From Paraktedonobacter sp964250225 (GTDB taxonomy: Bacteria > Chloroflexota > Ktedonobacteria > Ktedonobacterales > Ktedonobacteraceae), in assembly GCA_964250225.1 (NCBI GenBank), contig CAXUEY010000009.1, positions 1 through 64,000 of the forward strand: 64,000 nt of DNA. Reading direction: 5' to 3'. Each line of letters opens with the position of its first letter. Position 1 is the first letter of the stretch. Shown here piece by piece: positions 15,575 to 23,521 of this stretch. Position numbers and translations under genes: made by a program. The notes below the pieces were generated by a model, which saw only the letters and a list, made by a program, of their open reading frames with translations, made no database searches and was not told the origin of the DNA.

Positions 15575-17266
15575 ATGCAGTCGAGAAGGACACACATAGG
15601 GATCATGACGCAATTTTTCCTGAGCTATTGCCTCGCCGGAATAGTGGCAGCGCTCGTTCTGCTGGTCCTCACCACAATGCACATACACGCGCTCACAGCG
15701 CTTGCATGCGCGGGCCTGGTGGGGGGACTCGCCGGTTTGCTGCTGACATTCAACATTCAGCTTGGTCTGTCGCGGATCGAGCAGGCACTACTTCTTCTCG
15801 CACGCGGGCAAACTGCGGAAAACCCTGCTTCAGGTCGACAATGGCCGTTTACAGCGTTGTTCGCACGCCTCGATCAGCTCAATCGAATAATCGAGGAGCA
15901 GACGCAGCGCGAAACGCTCACTGCTGGGCAGCGCGCTCAGCTCCTATACACAGTCAGCGAGGCGGCGGTACAGGAGGAGCGCAATCGCCTGGCGCGTGAA
16001 CTGCATGATTCGATTAAGCAACAGATTTTCAGCATTGGGATGAGTGCAGCGGCGATAGAGGCGCGGCTGAGCGGTGGCCTGGGGACCGTTGAAACACCTC
16101 TGGCCGACATTCAGCAAAGCGTCCAGGCTGCCCAGAGCGAGATGGAGGCGCTCATCCAGCAGTTGCGCCCGGCCACGCTTGGTATCACGGGTGTGGTAGA
16201 AAATCTGCGCACCCAATGCCAGGCGCTGGCCTATCGCATCAATGGCGAGGCCACGATTGAAATAGGGGAACTGCCATCCACCGAACGCCTGGCGCCCACG
16301 ACTGGTGACGCGCTACAACGCATACTTCAGGAGGCGCTGAGCAATATCGCACGACACGCGCGCGCTCACAAGGTCAGCCTCTCTATCGGTCAGGAACAAG
16401 ACTCGCTACTGGTCAAACTCCACGATGACGGACAAGGGTTCGCGGTCAAAGAAAGCACACATGGCATGGGACTGGCGAATATGCAGGCACGCGCGAACGC
16501 TTTGGGAGGCAGTTTGCAGGTCCAGAGCAGACCTGGCGCGACAACCATTATTATCCGGCTACCCCTCGTAGCTGGAACATCCAAGTCGGAGGAACGCAAG
16601 GTACTCAATGGTCTGCTGCGGCGTGCTCACTCCTGGTATGAATATACAAATCTCTGCCTGCAACTTACTGCCGTGGCCATTTTGCTCGCTCTGCCCTTCG
16701 CGTTGGTTGGAACTAGCATCTGCCTCACGCTGCTGTGTCTTAGCCTGGCGTACCGCAAACGTTACAGGGTTGCACAGTTGGCGGGTGTGACCAGCAAAGA
16801 AGCTCTTGCTCTATATAACAGGGAGTATGAGATATCAGGCACCCTGTGCCTTGTTCTCGGTATTTGCGCCTGGTACTTCCCGGTCGCGCTGAACGGGCAA
16901 GCGCCGCACCTTTTGACAATTCTGTCAGCAGGCGCTTCTCTTGTGGCAGTCGCGTTGGCGTTGCTGCTCTACTGGAGATATCGCGGGAGCATCACTGCCT
17001 ATCTGCGCTATCTCTCACCGAAGGAACGCGTAGATGAAAGCAAGCAGCATTTGCGCATGCTTCAGATGAGCCTGGGCATATGGTTGGGAGTCGTGGTGCT
17101 GGCCCTTTTCATCGGCCAGTTCGAGCTGGTTTTTCCGCCGCATACAGCCGAGCAATGGTCAAGCGACGCCACGCTCGCCCTGCTCGTCATCTGGCCGGTG
17201 CTTGAACTGGTGAATTACGCCTTACAGGGCCACTTCCGAGCGCGCAAGACCGCTCAATTTGAGTAG
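15575..17266 (+). CDS. NarL-type sensor histidine kinase with extra C-terminal membrane domain
   Basis: 563 residues. Two N-terminal membrane helices (about 10-60) lead to the HisKA_3 dimerisation helix, where EERNRLARELHDSIKQQIFS carries the phosphorylated His, then an HATPase_c domain (LQEALSNIARHARA N-box, DDGQGF and GMGLANMQARANALGG G-boxes) ending near residue 335. After the catalytic core come about 220 residues with at least four further membrane helices (LQLTAVAILLALPFALVG, LVLGICAWYFPVAL, LVAVALALLLYW, LGVVVLALFIGQF), an unusual placement. The regulator gene starts 12 bases later. The signal is unknown. Confidence 0.9.
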   Translation: MQSRRTHIGIMTQFFLSYCLAGIVAALVLLVLTTMHIHALTALACAGLVGGLAGLLLTFNIQLGLSRIEQALLLLARGQTAENPASGRQWPFTALFARLDQLNRIIEEQTQRETLTAGQRAQLLYTVSEAAVQEERNRLARELHDSIKQQIFSIGMSAAAIEARLSGGLGTVETPLADIQQSVQAAQSEMEALIQQLRPATLGITGVVENLRTQCQALAYRINGEATIEIGELPSTERLAPTTGDALQRILQEALSNIARHARAHKVSLSIGQEQDSLLVKLHDDGQGFAVKESTHGMGLANMQARANALGGSLQVQSRPGATTIIIRLPLVAGTSKSEERKVLNGLLRRAHSWYEYTNLCLQLTAVAILLALPFALVGTSICLTLLCLSLAYRKRYRVAQLAGVTSKEALALYNREYEISGTLCLVLGICAWYFPVALNGQAPHLLTILSAGASLVAVALALLLYWRYRGSITAYLRYLSPKERVDESKQHLRMLQMSLGIWLGVVVLALFIGQFELVFPPHTAEQWSSDATLALLVIWPVLELVNYALQGHFRARKTAQFE

Positions 17267-17278
17267 GAGAAGGTGAGA

Positions 17279-17947
17279 ATGAACGACAAAATTCGGGTCG
17301 TCCTGGTCGATGACCATCACATTGTCCGCCGGGGACTACGCAGCTTCCTCGAGTCCTTTCCCGATCTCGTGATTGTCGGAGAAGCGGCCAGTGGAGAGGA
17401 AGCATTACAACAGATTGAAGAGTGGCTGCCCGATGTGGTCATCATGGATCTGCTGATGCCCGGTGGCATGGATGGGATCGAGGCCATCCGCCGCATACGC
17501 GCGCTCACACCTCATACTCAGGTTGTGGCCCTCACCAGCACCACCGACGATGCCCGCGCTATCGCCGCGCTCAAGGCCGGGGCCATCAGCTACGTTCGCA
17601 AGGGGTCCGACCCCAAAACCTTCCTGGCGGCCCTGCGCGGTGCAGCTCGCGGCCAGGGCGTGCTTGATCCCGCCATTGCCAGCGCCGTTCTACAAGAACT
17701 CAGCGGCCAGAAAAAATCCGCCAATGCCTTGAGTACACGGGAACAGGAAGTGCTACAACAGATCGCCCTGGGTCGCACAAATCGAGAAATCGCCGATACA
17801 TTGATAATAGGTGAGGAAACAGTTAAAACACACGTCGGCAATATCCTGGCCAAACTCCACCTGAACCATCGCGTGCAGGCCGTCATCTACGCCCTGCAAA
17901 ATGGACTGGTCTCGCTGGATGAGATGACAGCGGAAGATAAACCCTAA
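17279..17947 (+). CDS. NarL/FixJ-type response regulator
   Basis: 222 residues from ATG 17279, behind GGAGAAGG (a GTG at 17273 is less likely). The receiver domain has the acidic pair VDDHH, phospho-acceptor Asp in VVIMDLLMPGG, Thr/Ser in ALTST and Lys in YVRKG. The C-terminal LuxR-type HTH is LSTREQEVLQQIALGRTNRE through EETVKTHVGNILAKL. It is the cognate partner of the kinase just upstream. Probable targets are its own operon and the adjacent MFS gene. Confidence 0.95.
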   Translation: MNDKIRVVLVDDHHIVRRGLRSFLESFPDLVIVGEAASGEEALQQIEEWLPDVVIMDLLMPGGMDGIEAIRRIRALTPHTQVVALTSTTDDARAIAALKAGAISYVRKGSDPKTFLAALRGAARGQGVLDPAIASAVLQELSGQKKSANALSTREQEVLQQIALGRTNREIADTLIIGEETVKTHVGNILAKLHLNHRVQAVIYALQNGLVSLDEMTAEDKP

Positions 17948-18006
17948 GAGGCAGGTATTCTCTCACTCTATAAAAGCACATGCTAAAAAGAGGATAGCTT
18001 ATGCAA

Positions 18007-18035
18007 TTGAAGAAATGGGAAAACCAGAGTACAAT
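18007..18035 (+). promoter_or_regulatory. Promoter for toxin-like locus A
   Basis: TTGAAG (18007-18012), a 17-base spacer, then TACAAT (18030-18035). The predicted leader to the first cassette gene at 18150 is about 110 bases. Confidence 0.5.
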
Positions 18036-18149
18036 ACACATGGATCAATTAATATCAATGAATGAGAGAGTCTACTCATAACAGCCTGCTCTCTTGCCTG
18101 TTTGCCCTCTTTTTCTGAGAGAGTGGCAATAACGATGGAGAATTTTGTT

Positions 18150-18503
18150 ATGCCTTATCCAAAACCGACACCCCCTGACTCCTCTGGAGAGATCGTCTAT
18201 CCGGTGGAACACTTGCGCGAAACAGCAGCGAAGATCCTGGCGCAAGCGAGCAACGCACAGCAGCAACACGACACGGCTTTGCAAGCACTACAAAAGTACT
18301 TTTATACTCCTGATAACTGCGATCCGCTGGTCGCAGAGATTATCTTTGGGGTGCTGTTGCCCTATACAGATCGGCTACGCGCGAGCTATGACTGGCAGAT
18401 GAGCATGGCCAGCGCGCTCTTCACTATAGTAGATGCGATTACCGAGAATGAGAATCAAACAGCGCAGAGTTTCACACCGGGACATGGAGCTGCCCCCGTC
18501 TAA
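18150..18503 (+). CDS. Small Esx-like helical protein (locus A)
   Basis: 117 residues from ATG 18150 (MPYPKPTPPDSSG), selected because GGAG lies 8 bases upstream. Earlier in-frame starts are at 18135 and 18102. After a Pro-rich N-terminus the protein is nearly all helical (VEHLRETAAKILAQASNAQQ; LVAEIIFGVLLPYTDRLRA), with YDW near the middle where WXG100 proteins have their turn. No signal peptide or membrane helix. It stands 30 bases ahead of the large toxin-like protein, as small Esx/Lap partners stand ahead of LXG toxins in type VII systems. The partner role is inferred from size, fold and position only. Confidence 0.55.
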   Translation: MPYPKPTPPDSSGEIVYPVEHLRETAAKILAQASNAQQQHDTALQALQKYFYTPDNCDPLVAEIIFGVLLPYTDRLRASYDWQMSMASALFTIVDAITENENQTAQSFTPGHGAAPV

Positions 18504-18533
18504 GGCTGTCATTGCAGAAAGGAAGCAAGGATC

Positions 18534-19751
18534 GTGAGTTTTGGCGATGCAAAACAAACTATAGAACAGATTATGGTGGCTCCCTGGAACGCCTTTCGGC
18601 AGAAGAGTGTCGATCTCAACCAGATTCATAACGATAGCGTCAACCAGTTTGCGAAGGTCATGGGGGATCTACTCACCGGATCAGATGGAGCACCAGCGTT
18701 TCAAGGGCCAGCCTCAGACGCGCTGGCAAGGATGGTGGGGGACTTTCTCGATAGTGAGAGCAACCTTTCCGGCTCAAGTACTGATCCGTTGGCACAGATC
18801 GGCCTCCTCCCAGATTTGGTGGCAGCCTGTGAGAACTGGGCCAAACAGCTTGAGCAGAAGCTGAATGATATTGCAACGCAGCCGGTGTATGCCACCAATC
18901 CGATGTTAGGAATAACGATGGCATTGGACGCAGGAGCGATAGGCCAGGGTGGTCTTGATGTTCCCTGGGATGTTTTTGCTCTGCTCTTGACCGTTGTTGT
19001 AGCGCTCTTTGTGATTGGCGTCATCGATACGCATGATGGAGTTCGGGTCAAGTCGCAGGAAGAGGTAGCTGATGATGCCAGGACGAAGGCAGCCTGGCAA
19101 GCAGCCAATGACGATACCAACTCTTTTGACAATGACGCGACGAACGTGCAGAACAATAACCCCTCGCCAAAGCTGCCGTCCGATCCACAGGCGGACCCCA
19201 ATGCGTTCTTGAAGACGATGGGCCTGGCTGGTGGAGTGTCTGCACTGATTGCTGCTGGTGCGATCATTATCTGGAACCTAAGTCAAGACCAGGAGAATAT
19301 GGCGCAACGCATCAAGCAAGATTTTCCTGGCGTCTCCATCGACGATATTCGCGAGGTTATCGGTAATAATCCTGGTCTCACTGAAGCACAGTATCGGCTT
19401 CTAGTAGAATACTTTAAGAGGACTGGCAACAAACCGTATAATGTGCGTAGTGTTGTGGGCATCGGCACCCGTAAGGATGGTAGCCCCGCGCGGATCATCT
19501 TCATTACCCAGGGTGATATTGACCATATACGACAGAACCATCCTGGAGATTTTGCGTCTCTCAGTGATCAGCAACTGGCAGACCTTTTAACACAGACAAT
19601 ACAAGGCAGACCTGATGGGATCTCGAATGATGGTACTTCAACGAGATATGAATTCGATAATGTGGATATTAACGGCAAAAAGGTGACTCTTGCTATTGTC
19701 GTGAGTGATACAGACGCTGGTAGAATTATCACCAGCTTTATTATTCCGTAG
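18534..19751 (+). CDS. Putative secreted polymorphic toxin (locus A)
   Basis: 405 residues from GTG 18534, behind AGGAAGCAAGG. Residues 1-125 are helical and carry FQGPASDALARMVG, matching WQGPSADAM in the protein at 30965 and resembling a WXG100 turn. Two membrane helices follow (VFALLLTVVVALFVIGVI near 150; GLAGGVSALIAAGAIIIW near 230) around a charged Asn/Asp-rich linker. The C-terminal 115 residues (RIIFITQGDIDHIRQNHP ... GRPDGI ... RIITSFIIP) have the H-x-x-H, Pro-Asp and terminal I-T-S-[FY] spacing of BECR-fold RNase toxins such as the PBECR families. No signal peptide, consistent with type VII export. Toxicity and RNase activity are inference. Confidence 0.6.
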   Translation: MSFGDAKQTIEQIMVAPWNAFRQKSVDLNQIHNDSVNQFAKVMGDLLTGSDGAPAFQGPASDALARMVGDFLDSESNLSGSSTDPLAQIGLLPDLVAACENWAKQLEQKLNDIATQPVYATNPMLGITMALDAGAIGQGGLDVPWDVFALLLTVVVALFVIGVIDTHDGVRVKSQEEVADDARTKAAWQAANDDTNSFDNDATNVQNNNPSPKLPSDPQADPNAFLKTMGLAGGVSALIAAGAIIIWNLSQDQENMAQRIKQDFPGVSIDDIREVIGNNPGLTEAQYRLLVEYFKRTGNKPYNVRSVVGIGTRKDGSPARIIFITQGDIDHIRQNHPGDFASLSDQQLADLLTQTIQGRPDGISNDGTSTRYEFDNVDINGKKVTLAIVVSDTDAGRIITSFIIP

Positions 19752-19800
19752 CGTTATCACCAGCTTTATAAAAGCTCAGGCAGATGGAGGGTAACAACAT

Positions 19801-21000
19801 ATGGTATCCTTTGTACGAGGAGTTCTTGCAGAAAAAACGTGTGAATATGGTTCATATTGTCACTTGGTGTTTCGCCTGGCAGATGGTGCTACCATCCCGG
19901 TTTTTGACAGTGCCGCCAGGGGATCAAGTGCTCCTTTTAGTTCCTTATGGACCATTGGCACAGAGTATCACGTACTGCTCAAAGCACGGGCTGAGCATGT
20001 TACCTACGCCTCGATGGTTCCTGCTGGCACGGTTTTCAAGATAGTAACGCAGGAGCGGCAAACTGCCGACAAGATTGTTCACCAAACGAGCATCAGCCAG
20101 GGCAAAGTACTCGACCCTTTGTGGGACGCCACTGAGCATCCCTTTCAGGCCGTGGTCTCCCATCATGTGTACAAGCAGGCTTATGTCTTAGTGGAAACCG
20201 CAATTGGCAATGTCCTTCTCAGCCGGGATGCCATCGCCGCCGACCTGGGAGAGCAGATGCAGCAACTTGCCGTCGGTGGCTACCTACAGTGGGCGCCGGG
20301 GCGCATCGATCTCTGGGCTCTGCTGCCGGGAGCAGGGGAAAACATCCTCTCTCCTGTTTCTCCCGAAGATGACCTGGCTCTGAGGCAGCGCTACAAAGGA
20401 GGGAAACGCTTTCCACGCGAGGACACCTTTCAGAACAAGAGTGTGCCAGTCGTCACCACCTTTGTCCAGGCACAGCTTGAGGAGCTTAAATGCAGCATGA
20501 CTGTGTGCCGCTTCAAATTGCGAGTAACTCCAGAGGTGCTGATAGTTGCTACCGAATCTAAAGAGATAACCGGGTCCAATCCAGGGCCATTGGCTGCCCA
20601 GATGACGGTCAATACTTCCTATCATCTCCTACTGATGGTGGGCGCCTTGCGCCCCCAATACTTCTCTGAGATGCCCGCGCAGGCGACGCTTGAGGCAGAG
20701 TATCGCGAGGAACTATTCATCGATGCACAGGGGGAGGAACGCTTCACCTGTGCCTATATCATGGAAGGCAAGGTACTTGATCCCGATTGGGATGCGGCTA
20801 GCCAGCAGTATCAAGCGATCACAGACATTCCCTCGTTTTATCGCGAGCGGTATGTACTCTTAGAAACAGCCATTGGCCAAGTGGTGGTAAGCCATGATCA
20901 GCTTGAAGGTATATTGGGCGCGCAACAGGTGGCGCAGATGCGTGTTGGAGGCTATCTGGAGTGGTCTCCTTCAAGCATGACGCTGCTGGCAATTGTGTAA
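19801..21000 (+). CDS. Duplicated-domain protein, candidate immunity (locus A)
   Basis: 399 residues, start behind GGAGGG. It consists of two tandem copies of a domain of about 190 residues: KVLDPLWDATEHPFQAVVSH with VETAIGNVLLSRD and VGGYLQWAP in the first copy, and KVLDPDWDAASQQYQAITD with LETAIGQVVVSHD and VGGYLEWSP in the second. No signal peptide, membrane helix or known catalytic motif; predicted cytoplasmic and beta-rich. Its position 49 bases behind the toxin-like gene suggests an immunity role. No family was recognised, so function stays a hypothesis. Confidence 0.55.
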   Translation: MVSFVRGVLAEKTCEYGSYCHLVFRLADGATIPVFDSAARGSSAPFSSLWTIGTEYHVLLKARAEHVTYASMVPAGTVFKIVTQERQTADKIVHQTSISQGKVLDPLWDATEHPFQAVVSHHVYKQAYVLVETAIGNVLLSRDAIAADLGEQMQQLAVGGYLQWAPGRIDLWALLPGAGENILSPVSPEDDLALRQRYKGGKRFPREDTFQNKSVPVVTTFVQAQLEELKCSMTVCRFKLRVTPEVLIVATESKEITGSNPGPLAAQMTVNTSYHLLLMVGALRPQYFSEMPAQATLEAEYREELFIDAQGEERFTCAYIMEGKVLDPDWDAASQQYQAITDIPSFYRERYVLLETAIGQVVVSHDQLEGILGAQQVAQMRVGGYLEWSPSSMTLLAIV

Positions 21001-21101
21001 GAGGCTCACAATAAGAGCAATGTGTATTGCTCCCTATGGTACAATGGCAACATCATTGAGCGCACGGACGCACAGCCATTTCTAATCGGAGCACACTTCG
21101 C

Positions 21102-22796
21102 ATGTCCTGGTCCCACATTCAATATTCCGAGGATCTTTCTGAGCAGATCACGATCCTTATAGGGAGCGCGGTGCGGCTGTTGGATGGGCAGGCCGGGGTT
21201 TTTGTGCTGGCAAACGCGGCGTTTGACCCCCAGAGCAGTTCAGAGTATACTCTGTATCAGTTACGCGAAGAAGAGGCCGCTTTGTTGCTGGTGCATGTAC
21301 GCGAACATATCCAGCCTGGACCGGCTCTGCCGTGGGTGCGCGAGGAACTTGCTCCAGAGATGGCGGCTCAGTTCCAGGTTTTTCAGCCACTCGACGAAAC
21401 TGAGGAACTGACAGAGAGTCCATACAGCGAGGCTAAGAAGCCAGCAGGGTCACCGCTCGACGAGCACGAGGAACTGACAAAGAGTCCACTCGACGAGCCT
21501 GGGAAGCGGACAGAAACGCTGCCCGCGTTTGAGCGTTGCTCGGCGTTTGTGTCTGATGCCGCCGGCGCGCTGGGCGTGTTGCATTGTGTGCGGCTCTCCA
21601 ATGCGGGCGCAACCGACGCGGCTGTGCTGTTTGAGGATGCCTACCCACTGCTGCTCGCGCAACTGGCGGCGGGACTGCGCGCAGCCTTACGCGCGCAGTC
21701 CCTGGCGAAAGAGCAGCAGCGGCGCGCGACGATTTTTGAGCAGAGCGCCGAGGGCATTCTCTCGGTGGACGCGGCCCTGCGCATTCTCGATTTTAACCCG
21801 GCGATGGAACGTCTGACTGGCTGGCGCGAGCACGAGGTGGTGGGCCGCTTCTACGTTGAGGTGCTGCGCCCGAAGGATCGCCAGGGCCACGACCTCGGTC
21901 TGCAAGGCTCGCCTATTTTACAGGCTTTCGCCGGGCAGCACGTGGTGGACCGTGAGATGCTGATCGTGGCACGCGACGGACAACAGTTCGATGTTTCAGT
22001 CACAGCTTCCTGCATCTACGCGGCACACAGCGAACCAACCATCGGGATTCTCAGTGTGCGCGATATCACGCAGCTACGTACACAGGAGGAGCAGCGCTCG
22101 ACCTTTATTTCGGTCATCTCGCACGAATTGCAGACGCCGATTGCGATCATTAAAGGCTATGCCTCGACTCTGGCCCGTGCCGACGCAACTCTGAACCCGG
22201 AGGCCCTGCGCGTCCGTTTACAAGCTATAGAGGAAGAGGCGGATCGCCTGAATAAACTCGTGGGCAATCTGCTCTATGCCTCGCGCATCCAGGCCGGCGG
22301 CTTGCAGATGGAGATCACCCCGCTGGACCTGGCGCGGCTGGTCGAACGCGTGGCCGAGCGGCAGCGCGTGAAGAGTCCCAACGCCACTATCGCGCTGGAC
22401 CTGCCCGCGCACCTGCCCCTGGTCATGGGGGATCGCGAGCGCATTGAAGAGGTGCTGCAAAATTTGCTGGATAACGCGATCAAATATTCGCCCGGAAAAG
22501 TAGAGATTATGGTGAACTGCCGGGCCACCAGCGACGAGGTGATCGTGAGTGTAAGCGATCAAGGCATGGGTATTTCACTGCGCGAGCAGGAGCAGATTTT
22601 TGCGCGTTTTCACCGCGCGGGCGAGGGTATCAGCCAGGGTATTCAGGGAGCCGGGCTGGGCCTGTACATCTGTCGCGCGATTATTGAAGCACACGGCGGA
22701 CGTCTCTGGGTGGAAAGTACGTTGCATAGCGGTTCGACATTTTCTTTTAGTGTATTGCGTGAGGAAAAGGCACAACTGCCGATGGTGGTTTTCTGA
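21102..22796 (+). CDS. PAS-containing sensor histidine kinase (soluble)
   Basis: 564 residues without membrane helices. Residues 1-195 look like a GAF-type domain interrupted at about 97-140 by four 11-residue repeats. A PAS domain follows (IFEQSAEGILSVDAALRILDF through SVRDITQLRTQEEQ), then HisKA (FISVISHELQTPIAIIKGYA, phospho-His) and HATPase_c (NLLDNAIKYSPG, SDQGMGIS, GAGLGLYICRAIIEAHGG). It resembles KdpD/VicK-type cytoplasmic kinases. The stop shares a base with the start of the OmpR-type regulator, so the pair is translationally coupled and a lipoprotein is third in the operon. Confidence 0.92.
   Translation: MSWSHIQYSEDLSEQITILIGSAVRLLDGQAGVFVLANAAFDPQSSSEYTLYQLREEEAALLLVHVREHIQPGPALPWVREELAPEMAAQFQVFQPLDETEELTESPYSEAKKPAGSPLDEHEELTKSPLDEPGKRTETLPAFERCSAFVSDAAGALGVLHCVRLSNAGATDAAVLFEDAYPLLLAQLAAGLRAALRAQSLAKEQQRRATIFEQSAEGILSVDAALRILDFNPAMERLTGWREHEVVGRFYVEVLRPKDRQGHDLGLQGSPILQAFAGQHVVDREMLIVARDGQQFDVSVTASCIYAAHSEPTIGILSVRDITQLRTQEEQRSTFISVISHELQTPIAIIKGYASTLARADATLNPEALRVRLQAIEEEADRLNKLVGNLLYASRIQAGGLQMEITPLDLARLVERVAERQRVKSPNATIALDLPAHLPLVMGDRERIEEVLQNLLDNAIKYSPGKVEIMVNCRATSDEVIVSVSDQGMGISLREQEQIFARFHRAGEGISQGIQGAGLGLYICRAIIEAHGGRLWVESTLHSGSTFSFSVLREEKAQLPMVVF
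21390..21521 (+). repeat. Four tandem 33-bp units inside the kinase gene
   Basis: Units start at 21390, 21423, 21456 and 21489. They encode LDETEELTESP, YSEAKKPAGSP, LDEHEELTKSP and LDEPGKRTETL. Units 1 and 3 are nearly identical in DNA, suggesting recent slippage or duplication; unit 2 is diverged. The acidic repeats probably form a flexible loop in the sensor domain. Confidence 0.8.
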
Positions 22797-23521
22797 TGGA
22801 AAAGGAAGCATTTGACGCGAGAGATATGACGCTGCTGATCGTCGATGATGAGCCGCGCATCCGCGATCTGGTACGCATGAATCTGGAGTTGGAGCATTAT
22901 CGTGTGGAGGAGGCCACCAACGGCATTGAGGCTCTTGAAAAGCTACGTGATATCCTACCCGACCTGGTTATTCTCGATGTCTCCATGCCTGAGATGGATG
23001 GTTTTGAGACGCTGCGCCATATCCGCGAGGTCTCGACGGTGCCGGTGATTATGCTGACGGTGCGCCAGAGCGAGGCGGATAAGATCCGCGGCCTGGATCT
23101 GGGCGCCGATGATTATCTGGCCAAGCCGTTCAGTCCGCCGGAACTGCTCTCACGTATCCGTGCCCTGCTGCGGCGCTCGTTGATGGCGCCGCCGGCCCGC
23201 AAAACTATGATCGTCGTCGATGCCGACCTGACCATCGATTTCTCACGCCGCGAGGTCATGGTGCGCGGCAAGAAGGTTGTCTTGCGCCCAACCGAGTACC
23301 GCCTGCTCTACCATCTGGTCAATAACGCGGGGCGCCTGCTCACCCACGAGACATTGCTCTCGAAGGTCTGGGGCCACGAGTACCGCGATGAGTCGCATTA
23401 TTTACGTTTGTACATTACCTATCTGCGCCAGAAGCTGGAGAGAGATCCGGCACATCCGCGTTATATCCTCACCGAGCGAGGCCTAGGCTATCGTTTCAAA
23501 GAACTGGAGGAACAGGCATGA
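22796..23521 (+). CDS. OmpR/PhoB-type response regulator
   Basis: 241 residues. Receiver: DDEPRIRDLVRMNLE, phospho-Asp in LVILDVSMPEMDGFE, Thr in MLTVR, Lys in YLAKPFSPPELLSRI. The winged-helix output is complete (LRPTEYRLLYHLVNNAGRLL, SHYLRLYITYLRQKLE, TERGLGYRFKE). It starts one base inside the kinase stop and its own stop overlaps the lipoprotein start by 4 bases (ATGA), so all three are made from one message. Confidence 0.96.
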   Translation: MEKEAFDARDMTLLIVDDEPRIRDLVRMNLELEHYRVEEATNGIEALEKLRDILPDLVILDVSMPEMDGFETLRHIREVSTVPVIMLTVRQSEADKIRGLDLGADDYLAKPFSPPELLSRIRALLRRSLMAPPARKTMIVVDADLTIDFSRREVMVRGKKVVLRPTEYRLLYHLVNNAGRLLTHETLLSKVWGHEYRDESHYLRLYITYLRQKLERDPAHPRYILTERGLGYRFKELEEQA

